Source of the DNA: an uncultured Microcaldota archaeon
GTDB taxonomy: Archaea > Micrarchaeota > Micrarchaeia > Anstonellales > Bilamarchaeaceae
DNA length: 14,794 bases
Assembly: GCA_903835325.1 (NCBI GenBank)
Contig: CAILMU010000025.1
Span: 1 to 14,794, forward strand
Direction: 5' to 3'
Under the pieces are notes generated by a model. That model searched no databases. It was not told the origin of the DNA and was given only the letters and a program-made list of their open reading frames with translations. A program made the translations under genes and the position numbers. Position 1 is the first letter of the stretch. Each line of letters starts with the position of its first letter. Positions 1 through 4,826 of this stretch are shown one piece after another.

Positions 1-526
1 CCGCCAGCATGAAAAGCAAGCCGGCAGAATCCTCGCTTTTATGGAATATCTTCGCCAGCTCCATGCCGGCGATAATCCGTTCATCGTAGGGATAGCGCTC
101 ATCTATGGAGATGCGCCTTAGTTTCGTCTCGGGCCCGATGGTATCTTCCGGCCCCACCCGCGCCGAAGATGCCCTTAACTCGGTTTTTATCCGTTCGATG
201 ATGCCCATCGTGGCGCATTTGCGGAGTTCGGTGAGCAGATCGTTCATCGTGGCGACATCGTGGAGCGGTTCATCGCTCTTGAGCCTTGCACATGCTTTGA
301 AAGCCGATTCCAGAATCGCGCTCTTGGTCGCTTCCTGCATCTCATGCGATGATTGCGGGTCCTTGCTCAATTTAATCAGGAACTTGTAATCGCCGGCATC
401 AACGCAAAAAGAGACCAGGGCCTGGACTGATTCCCCCCGTTTCGATTCTTCCGCAGGGTAATGCGCCTCCATGAGAAGCCTGCGCCTGGCTTTCTGGTAC
501 TCGGGCTGCCCGGTCGAATCATCCAT
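1..526 (-). CDS. Unrecognised protein, 5' part only (runs off left edge)
   Basis: The frame is open from an ATG at 526-524 to the window edge, giving 175 residues that begin MDDSTGQPEYQKARRRLL. I do not recognise the family. The visible part is soluble, with no signal peptide or membrane segment. It is rich in Leu, Ala, Lys and Glu and looks mostly helical, for example FLIKLSKDP, AILESAFKACARL and LLTELRKCATMGIIERIKTEL, as in helical-repeat proteins; that fold is only a guess. A TATA-like box lies about 26 nt before the ATG with no Shine-Dalgarno between them, which supports this start as a leaderless mRNA. It is divergent from the CBS gene at 701. Real coding is supported by the unbroken frame on this strand, sensible composition and the promoter spacing. 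Confidence 0.75.
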   Translation of the reverse strand, partial: MDDSTGQPEYQKARRRLLMEAHYPAEESKRGESVQALVSFCVDAGDYKFLIKLSKDPQSSHEMQEATKSAILESAFKACARLKSDEPLHDVATMNDLLTELRKCATMGIIERIKTELRASSARVGPEDTIGPETKLRRISIDERYPYDERIIAGMELAKIFHKSEDSAGLLFMLA

Positions 527-546
527 TATTATCTATTTATTGCAAA

Positions 547-557
547 CCTTTTTAAAG
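547..557 (-). promoter_or_regulatory. TATA-like box for the 526-1 gene
   Basis: On the minus strand this reads CTTTAAAAAGG, centred about 26 nt upstream of the ATG at 526. That is the archaeal TATA-to-start distance, so the transcript would begin at or next to the start codon. The adjacent stretch to about 570 is also AT-rich, so a second start in the plus direction is possible. Confidence 0.55.
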
Positions 558-582
558 TTATTAAAAATAATCCGGAGTGGGA

Positions 583-660
583 AGGATACTTACCAGGCGC
601 CCGTGCGCCCCTCCAGCGCCATCCTACGGCGTTCCACAGACGGCAAAAAACCGACGCCGT
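583..660. repeat. GC-rich pair of inverted repeats in the 527-700 spacer
   Basis: Between two AT-rich promoter regions lies a GC-rich island able to form two hairpins. In the first, AGGAT (583-587) and GGCGC (596-600) pair with GCGCC (616-620) and ATCCT (621-625). In the second, ACGGCGT (626-632) and CGG (641-643) pair with CCG (651-653) and ACGCCGT (654-660), with a CAAAAAA loop. The island lies upstream of the predicted CBS transcript. It could be a small RNA or a regulatory site; no family is recognised. Confidence 0.3.
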
Positions 661-670
661 CAGCAAGCCC

Positions 671-678
671 TTTTTAAA
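671..678 (+). promoter_or_regulatory. TATA-like box for the CBS gene
   Basis: TTTTTAAA is centred about 26 nt upstream of the ATG at 701, with no Shine-Dalgarno in between. This predicts a leaderless transcript and decides the start: in-frame codons back to 461 would have to be transcribed from upstream of this promoter. Confidence 0.55.
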
Positions 679-700
679 CATTTCCACCCTATCCTTATCC

Positions 701-1132
701 ATGGGTTCAGAGCTAAAGGTGGGGGACATCATGACCAAGAAGGTCGTTGTCGTCCCTCTAGGAGAGACCATTGCAGAAGTGGCCAGGCTCATGAAGAAGT
801 TCAGCATCGGCTCGATCATAGTGGTGGAAAGCGCCGCTAGCAAGCACGCCAAAGGCATAATCACTGAGAGAGATATAGTTCACAAGATTCTGGCCAAGAA
901 CAGGGACCCCTACAACATGAAGGTCGAAGAGATCATGTCGAAGCCTCTCCGGGTCGTAAGGCCCGACACATCTATAGAGGATGCGGCGAAAGCCATGAGA
1001 GAGAACAAGGTCAAGAGGCTCCCTGTAGTGAATGAACAAAACGAGCTCATCGGTGTTCTTAGCGAAGGGGATATCATGAAGATATTCCCGGTCGTCGTGG
1101 ACCTCATAGAAGAGAGATCCGCGATGGGTTAA
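701..1132 (+). CDS. Tandem CBS-domain protein
   Basis: A 143-residue protein consisting of two CBS domains (about residues 5-65 and 75-135). The diagnostic patterns are VGDIMTKKVVVV and GIITERDIV in the first, and VEEIMSKPLRVV and GVLSEGDIM in the second. Such stand-alone pairs form a Bateman module that usually binds adenosyl ligands (AMP, ATP, SAM) and acts as a cytosolic energy or metabolite sensor; the ligand and partner here cannot be read from sequence. The frame extends upstream to 461, but that extension is unlike the family and precedes the TATA-like box, so the ATG at 701 is preferred. The gene ends 37 nt before the next candidate start and probably heads the operon with the Toprim gene and dnaG. 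Confidence 0.88.
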   Translation: MGSELKVGDIMTKKVVVVPLGETIAEVARLMKKFSIGSIIVVESAASKHAKGIITERDIVHKILAKNRDPYNMKVEEIMSKPLRVVRPDTSIEDAAKAMRENKVKRLPVVNEQNELIGVLSEGDIMKIFPVVVDLIEERSAMG

Positions 1133-1145
1133 TTACACCTTGCCT

Positions 1146-1257
1146 GCATCATTATGATGCTGTGCACGGATGGCCACCCGAGCTTCAAGCCATGAAGGGA
1201 TGTCATCCCCGAAAGGGGCTGGCGGCTCCCGCAAGGGAGCGGTCAACAGTGCACAGC
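1146..1257 (+). ncRNA. Candidate structured leader RNA before/within the UPF0292 5' end
   Basis: This segment can form a compact fold. A 9-bp closing helix pairs GCTGTGCAC (1159-1167) with GTGCACAGC (1249-1257). Inside it, TGGCC (1171-1175) pairs with GGTCA (1241-1245), and two hairpins are capped by GNRA loops: CCCC-GAAA-GGGG (1207-1218) and GCTCCC-GCAA-GGGAGC (1225-1240). Just before is a perfect inverted repeat, GCATCAT-T-ATGATGC (1146-1160), which overlaps the closing helix by two bases. An alternative pairing of GCCACCC (1173-1179) with GGGCTGGC (1216-1223) exists. The segment overlaps the N-terminal part of the longest UPF0292 frame, which is not conserved-looking. I recognise no known RNA family. 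Confidence 0.35.
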
Positions 1258-1709
1258 TCAAGTCTCTCATTCTGGGCCCATGGGGGCAGTCAGTAGTGGA
1301 AATCAAGGAAAAGATCAAGCGGATGGACGCGATAATAGCGAGGCTCAAGGACAGCATCGTCTTCGTCGAAGGTAAACGGGACAAGGCTGCCCTCATGAAC
1401 CTCGGATGCCGGGATGTCTTCACGATATCCGGCAACCTGCGCCAAAGCTGCGACCGGGTCGCTTCTTCGTTCATGAAGGACGAAGGGACAGGACCCAACG
1501 CAATGGCACCGCGGGTCGTCATCCTCACGGATTTCGACCGGCGGGGCGGACAGCTCGCCAAGATGGCGAGGGACGAGCTCGAGGCGCACTCCATACGCGC
1601 GGATCTTGAAATGAGGAAGAAGATAGGGAGTCTGATGAGGGTGAAATTCTTCGAGGACTTCAAGAGGTTATATGACAAAATGATTGAAGAGGGTGAATTG
1701 AATGGCTAA
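1170..1709 (+). CDS. UPF0292-type small Toprim-domain protein
   Basis: A 179-residue protein with a Toprim fold from about residue 62. It has SIVFVEGKRDKAAL (metal-binding Glu67) and VVILTDFDRRGGQLA (Asp121 and Asp123, the DxD pair), followed by a helical tail with LEMRKKIG. This matches the archaeal UPF0292 / 'small primase-like' Toprim family, related to the RNase M5 Toprim; its biochemical role is not established. The start is uncertain. Residues 1-42 are Ser/Gly/Lys-rich and unlike the family, and overlap a possible RNA structure. GTG at 1296 (138 aa) or ATG at 1323 would give the usual family length. No clear Shine-Dalgarno or TATA-like box decides this. It overlaps dnaG by 8 bp, so the two Toprim proteins are probably translationally coupled. 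Confidence 0.85.
   Translation: MATRASSHEGMSSPKGAGGSRKGAVNSAQLKSLILGPWGQSVVEIKEKIKRMDAIIARLKDSIVFVEGKRDKAALMNLGCRDVFTISGNLRQSCDRVASSFMKDEGTGPNAMAPRVVILTDFDRRGGQLAKMARDELEAHSIRADLEMRKKIGSLMRVKFFEDFKRLYDKMIEEGELNG
1689..1696 (+). promoter_or_regulatory. Shine-Dalgarno of dnaG
   Basis: GAGGGTGA lies 5 nt before the ATG at 1702, inside the end of the preceding gene. It supports the 1702 start and translation within the operon. Confidence 0.6.
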
Positions 1710-3156
1710 GACATACATAGACACAGTGAAATACTTGATTTATACGAATGTGGAAATCTCCGGCCTCGTCGAGAAGCCGGATGTGGTGGGCGCCATCTTC
1801 GGCCAGACCGAAGGCCTGCTCGGAGACGAGCTGGACCTGCGCGACCTGCAGAAGAACGGCAGGATCGGGAGGATCGAAGTGGACCTCAACCCATCCGATG
1901 GCAAGACAATCGGGGTCATCAAGATCCCGAGCAGCCTCGACATGGTCGAGACCTGCATAATCGCGGCTGCCCTCGAGACGGTTGACCGCATAGGCCCCTG
2001 CGAGGCGCGTTTGCGCATCACGAAGGTGGAGGACACAAGGAACCTGAAGCGCAAGGTGCTTGTTGACCGCGCCAAAGGGCTCCTCAAGACGCTCCTCAAG
2101 ACAGAGATACCTGAGAGCAAGGAGATATCCGAGATGGTGAGGGACGAGGTCAAGACCGCCGAGATAGTCGAATACGGCATGGACAGGCTTCCGGCAGGGC
2201 CGAGCGTGGATAGGAGCAACGAGTGCATCTTCGTCGAAGGCAGGGCTGATGTCGTGAACCTGCTCAAGAACGACATAACGAATGTCGTCGCCATAGGGGG
2301 CGCCAAGGTGACACGGACCATAATCGAGCTATCGAAAAGGAAGGAGGTCACCATTTTCCTGGACGGCGACCGCGGTGGGGATATCATCCTCAACGAGCTC
2401 GCGCAGAGCGGAGTCGATATAGATTTCGTCTGCAGGGCCCCGACCGGCCTCGAAGTCGAGGAGCTCACCCGCAAGGAGATAATCAAGTACCTGCGGAACA
2501 AGGTCCCCTTCGAGCAGAGCGGCAAAGGGCGCACCCAGGGCGCTACCGAGCGCAGGAGGCAGGAAGTGCCGAGGTTCAGGCAGGAATACCCTGAAGAGCC
2601 CCAGGAACCGGTGCATGTAGAGCCTCAGAACGTCTTCGAACCGAGGGCGCGCGAAGAGCCGCAGCCGAGGATGGCCCGGGAAGAGCCCCAATCGCGTGTG
2701 ATGAGGGAAGAGGCGCCGAGGCCCGAACCAAGGGTGAAGGAGCAGCGCTACCAGAAGAGGGAGAGGCCTGATTTCATGCGCGAGCGCGTCGACACGCCCA
2801 GGGAGGCGTCTTCCGGGATCCCCGAAACCGCAGGGCAGCAGGGTGAACCGGAGCCCGTTAAACCGAAGAAGGTGTCTAAAGACGAGCTCATGAAGGAGCT
2901 GGAGTCCTTGGGGAACACGCTCAGGGCGCGCTTCTACAACAGCGGCCTGGAGCTTGTGACCGAGGTGCCGGTCAGGGATGTCATCAAGTCGCTTGGCGAG
3001 ACGAAGGATGTCCATGCCATCGTCTTCGACGGCATAATCACCCAGAGGCTTGTTGATCTGGCCTCCCGGCAGGGCGTGAAGACGCTGGTCGGGATCAAGA
3101 TAGGGAACGTCAACAAGACGCCTGAGAACATAGAGATAATCACAAAGAGCAAATGA
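1702..3156 (+). CDS. dnaG: Archaeal DnaG-type primase
   Basis: A 484-residue archaeal DnaG. The N-terminal domain (about 1-165) opens with KYLIYTNVEISGLVEKPDVVGAIFGQ and contains GLLGDELDLRDLQ. The Toprim domain (about 172-245) has CIFVEGRADV (Glu179), VVAIGGAKV and IFLDGDRGGD (Asp221 and Asp223). Residues about 271-388 are a charged Glu/Pro/Arg linker with a 9-residue tandem repeat. The C-terminal domain (about 390-484) is conserved, ending AIVFDGIITQRLVDLASRQGVKTLVGIKIGN. In archaea this protein makes short RNA primers in vitro and is also a stable subunit of the RNA exosome, where it helps bind poly(A). Many family members are nearer 400-450 aa; the linker explains the excess. The start is fixed by a good Shine-Dalgarno and the 8-bp overlap with the upstream Toprim gene. 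Confidence 0.96.
   Translation: MAKTYIDTVKYLIYTNVEISGLVEKPDVVGAIFGQTEGLLGDELDLRDLQKNGRIGRIEVDLNPSDGKTIGVIKIPSSLDMVETCIIAAALETVDRIGPCEARLRITKVEDTRNLKRKVLVDRAKGLLKTLLKTEIPESKEISEMVRDEVKTAEIVEYGMDRLPAGPSVDRSNECIFVEGRADVVNLLKNDITNVVAIGGAKVTRTIIELSKRKEVTIFLDGDRGGDIILNELAQSGVDIDFVCRAPTGLEVEELTRKEIIKYLRNKVPFEQSGKGRTQGATERRRQEVPRFRQEYPEEPQEPVHVEPQNVFEPRAREEPQPRMAREEPQSRVMREEAPRPEPRVKEQRYQKRERPDFMRERVDTPREASSGIPETAGQQGEPEPVKPKKVSKDELMKELESLGNTLRARFYNSGLELVTEVPVRDVIKSLGETKDVHAIVFDGIITQRLVDLASRQGVKTLVGIKIGNVNKTPENIEIITKSK
2647..2727 (+). repeat. 9-residue tandem repeat in the DnaG linker
   Basis: Three consecutive units starting at residues 316, 325 and 334 read AREEPQPRM, AREEPQSRV and MREEAPRPE. They sit in a Glu/Pro/Arg-rich, probably disordered linker between the Toprim and C-terminal domains. 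Confidence 0.7.
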
Positions 3157-3157
3157 A

Positions 3158-3342
3158 CGCGGCCGAACAGACCTCGCTGCATCGAGCGAACGGCGTCCCA
3201 AGCCCGGGTCGCCGAATCTTTCGGCCGCGAATTCCCAACTGGACCCACTGCAAAAAGCGGGGCATCTGACCCAGTTGGGAATGATCCGGATGGACCGGAT
3301 CTAGAAAGAGGTTGAGGATCGCGCGGAACTCCCGCGCGGTCC
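3158..3342 (+). ncRNA. Candidate structured RNA in the dnaG 3' region
   Basis: The 236-bp gene-free stretch 3157-3392 holds a chain of strong helices. CGCGGCCGAA (3158-3167) pairs perfectly with TTCGGCCGCG (3220-3229), enclosing a GGCG/CGCC plus CCC/GGG hairpin (3192-3213). ATTCCCAACTGG (3231-3242) pairs perfectly with CCAGTTGGGAAT (3271-3282), enclosing an inner hairpin CTGC-AAAAA-GCGG (3247-3259). GATCCGG (3283-3289) pairs with CCGGATC (3295-3301). A GC-rich 11-bp stem (3316-3342) precedes a T-tract. It begins 2 nt after the dnaG stop, so it may be a 3' UTR or a processed RNA; an AT-rich patch at 3129-3139 (CATAGAGATAA) could give it its own start. It matches no SRP RNA, RNase P RNA, tRNA or box C/D pattern that I could see. 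Confidence 0.5.
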
Positions 3343-3358
3343 CTATTTTTATTTTTTT
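3316..3358 (+). terminator. Hairpin plus T-tract terminator after dnaG
   Basis: GGATCGCGCGG (3316-3326) pairs with CCGCGCGGTCC (3332-3342), including one G-U pair, with a 5-nt loop. It is followed directly by CTATTTTTATTTTTTT, and a second T-run lies at 3367-3374. Archaeal termination relies mainly on T-tracts, so this should end plus-strand transcripts. The minus strand has no T-tract here, so it does not look like a terminator for the convergent pilin operon. Confidence 0.7.
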
Positions 3359-3392
3359 ATCGCATATTTTTTTTCCGCTTCCCGTCTGCTTT

Positions 3393-3905
3393 TCACTTGT
3401 TGTTGTACATCACCAGATCGATGTATGCCGGGTAAGCCTCGCCGCTCGTCCCATTGAAGATGGTGGCAGCGCGCCTTATCTTTACGATATCCATTTTCCC
3501 CGAAGGGGGTTGCGGAATCGTTCCGCCGAGGGTGATAACGGGGCTGTTCGGCTGCGAGAACTCGGTGATGTTTATCACAAGCGGATACGCAGAGCCCAGC
3601 TTCTCCTGGAGCCATTTCTGGTCTTTGCCGGATGCGCAGGCGATGATCCCCGGGTCCAGCCTCCGGTCATCCCATGTGAACGACATGCCGAAGCGGTTTA
3701 TGGTGTCGCAGGAGACAGCCGGCGAGGGCGACGGCGGGGTGAACAGCAGGTTGGAGACGCGTATGGCTTCGCGCGAAAGATCGTCGTTCTGGTAGTCCAG
3801 GTACGATTTCACGCTGTGCCAGTATGACAGCAGCGCCACCAGCGCCATAACGAATATGACCGAAGCGATTATCGCATCGAAACTGAAATATTGCCCTTTC
3901 ATCAT
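3393..3905 (-). CDS. Pilin-like secreted protein (KGQYFSFDA N-terminus)
   Basis: A 170-residue protein, last of the five-gene cluster. The N-terminus MMKGQYFSFDAIIASVIFVMALVAL joins a short basic segment to a hydrophobic helix (about 10-27), as in archaeal class III / type IV pilin-like precursors cut after Gly. The Glu of the usual QxSxE motif is replaced by Asp in SFD. The rest is predicted outside the cell, with two Cys residues (C66 and C90) and sequons such as NIT and NGT. It overlaps the upstream gene by 4 nt (ATGA); GGGTGAT just before the ATG is a strong Shine-Dalgarno encoded by the end of that gene. A second ATG follows directly. The exact pilin subfamily is not recognised; a minor pilin or surface protein is the inference. 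Confidence 0.8.
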   Translation of the reverse strand: MMKGQYFSFDAIIASVIFVMALVALLSYWHSVKSYLDYQNDDLSREAIRVSNLLFTPPSPSPAVSCDTINRFGMSFTWDDRRLDPGIIACASGKDQKWLQEKLGSAYPLVINITEFSQPNSPVITLGGTIPQPPSGKMDIVKIRRAATIFNGTSGEAYPAYIDLVMYNNK

Positions 3906-4399
3906 GAATCACCCTGGATTATCGTGAGGTTCTCCCCGTCGTTCTCGAAATAAAGCCACGGGGCGCATGTCTGGCTCGAGAGCACCCTGCCCGCGTCGTT
4001 GAGGCATGCCTTGTTCTTCTGGGTCTGGCCCTCGAACTTGTAGCCGTAGAACGGCACATCGAAATAATAGCTGAAATTCCCGTATGTCCCCTGCCAATCC
4101 AAGAGTATCGTCGCGTTCTGGGATTTCGCTGTGTTGAAATCAATCCTGTACGGCAGGCCGAACACCGTCCGGGGGAACGAATAATTGTACGAGAACCCCC
4201 TTCCTCCTTTTATCGCGAGCGTGAGCGCGTTCTGGAAGGAGGCTCCGGTCTCCTTGGCTACCGTGTTCTGCTGGAGCGGTATCTCGGATTGCTGGACGTG
4301 GTTTACGACTATGAACGATATTATGACCATGAGCATGAATACGGCGGTATACAGCAGGAATTCAACAGCGACCTGCCCGCGCAACTCAAGGCGCCTCAA
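3902..4399 (-). CDS. Class III signal-peptide pilin-like protein, TTG start
   Basis: A 165-residue protein starting MRRLELRGQVAVEFLLYTAVFMLMVIISF. The G|QVAVEF junction fits the archaeal class III signal peptide (Gln at +1, Glu at +5) processed by an EppA/FlaK-type prepilin peptidase, followed by the hydrophobic assembly helix. The ectodomain is Tyr/Phe-rich (YNYSF, FSYYFDVPFYGYKF) with two Cys (C133 and C145) and several sequons. An in-frame TGA sits directly before codon 1 and no ATG is available, so a TTG start is required. GAGGTG at 4409-4414 has suitable spacing for TTG at 4399; TTG at 4384 is an alternative. It overlaps the upstream gene by 14 nt and the downstream gene by 4 nt. Confidence 0.82.
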   Translation of the reverse strand: MRRLELRGQVAVEFLLYTAVFMLMVIISFIVVNHVQQSEIPLQQNTVAKETGASFQNALTLAIKGGRGFSYNYSFPRTVFGLPYRIDFNTAKSQNATILLDWQGTYGNFSYYFDVPFYGYKFEGQTQKNKACLNDAGRVLSSQTCAPWLYFENDGENLTIIQGDS

Positions 4400-4826
4400 T
4401 CAATTCCACCTCGCCGTTGACGTTCTTGACGATGACCTCGAAAAGGCCGGTCTTGGATATTTGTTTGTTGCTGGCGCTGACGACCGCGAAGGTCGGAGAG
4501 GCCGCCTCGAATGCGCCGCCCGAGGTGTGGATGCTGACCACGGCTTCCCCGCCGCTAGAGCCTGCGGAGCGTTTGGCCAGCAGGGAATCCGCAGATGCCG
4601 GAAGGTTGAGCAGTACGACTTTCTCGGCGCCCGGGCCCTGCGCATAGACGAAGTTCATGGTGTCGGCAAGCGAGCGCACGGAGGCATCCGCCTGGGCTTT
4701 GGCTGTGCTCTCATATCCGATAGACGTGATGGAGAAGAGGAGGAACAGCACTGGGATTGTGAAAGCGAGGACTATGCCTATCGTAACGAGAAGCTCCATC
4801 GAACCTTGGCCTTTGTAGTATCTCAT
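4386..4826 (-). CDS. Class III signal-peptide pilin-like protein (KGQGSMELL)
   Basis: A 146-residue protein beginning MRYYKGQGSMELLVTIGIVLAFTIPVLFLLFSI. This is a textbook archaeal class III signal peptide: basic leader, Gly|Gln cleavage site, QGSME (the QxSxE pattern) and an immediate hydrophobic helix. The frame extends ten codons further to 4856, but the ATG at 4826 puts the cleavage motif at residues 6-7 and forms a TGATG overlap of one base with the upstream stop, so it is preferred; GGGGTG upstream can act as Shine-Dalgarno. The ectodomain is small, without Cys, rich in Ala, Ser and Val, and ends GLFEVIVKNVNGEVELIEAP. Of the five it looks most like a true pilin subunit. Confidence 0.85.
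   Translation of the reverse strand: MRYYKGQGSMELLVTIGIVLAFTIPVLFLLFSITSIGYESTAKAQADASVRSLADTMNFVYAQGPGAEKVVLLNLPASADSLLAKRSAGSSGGEAVVSIHTSGGAFEAASPTFAVVSASNKQISKTGLFEVIVKNVNGEVELIEAP

Noticed and set aside
461..700. Upstream in-frame extension of the CBS protein to an ATG at 461 (223 aa)
   Set aside because: The extra 80 residues are unlike CBS proteins, overlap the divergent gene, and precede the TATA-like box placed for a start at 701.
1146..1257. Known riboswitch or self-cleaving ribozyme upstream of the UPF0292 gene
   Set aside because: I compared with remembered fluoride, cobalamin and hammerhead/HDV-type cores and found no match, so no class is assigned.
1740..3201. Long minus-strand frames opposite dnaG (264 and 290 codons)
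   Set aside because: The opposite strand is an unmistakable DnaG; these frames arise from its GC-rich codon use and their translations are Ser/Arg- or Leu/Arg/Pro-rich without motifs.
3158..3342. SRP RNA, RNase P RNA, tRNA or box C/D guide in the dnaG 3' region
   Set aside because: No SRP helix-8 apex, RNase P core, tRNA T-loop or C/D boxes are visible; a kink-turn for an H/ACA guide was considered but not convincing.
3301..3392. Terminator of the pilin-like operon in the same hairpin region
   Set aside because: The T-tract is only on the plus strand; the minus strand reads A-runs there, so the hairpin serves dnaG or the candidate RNA.
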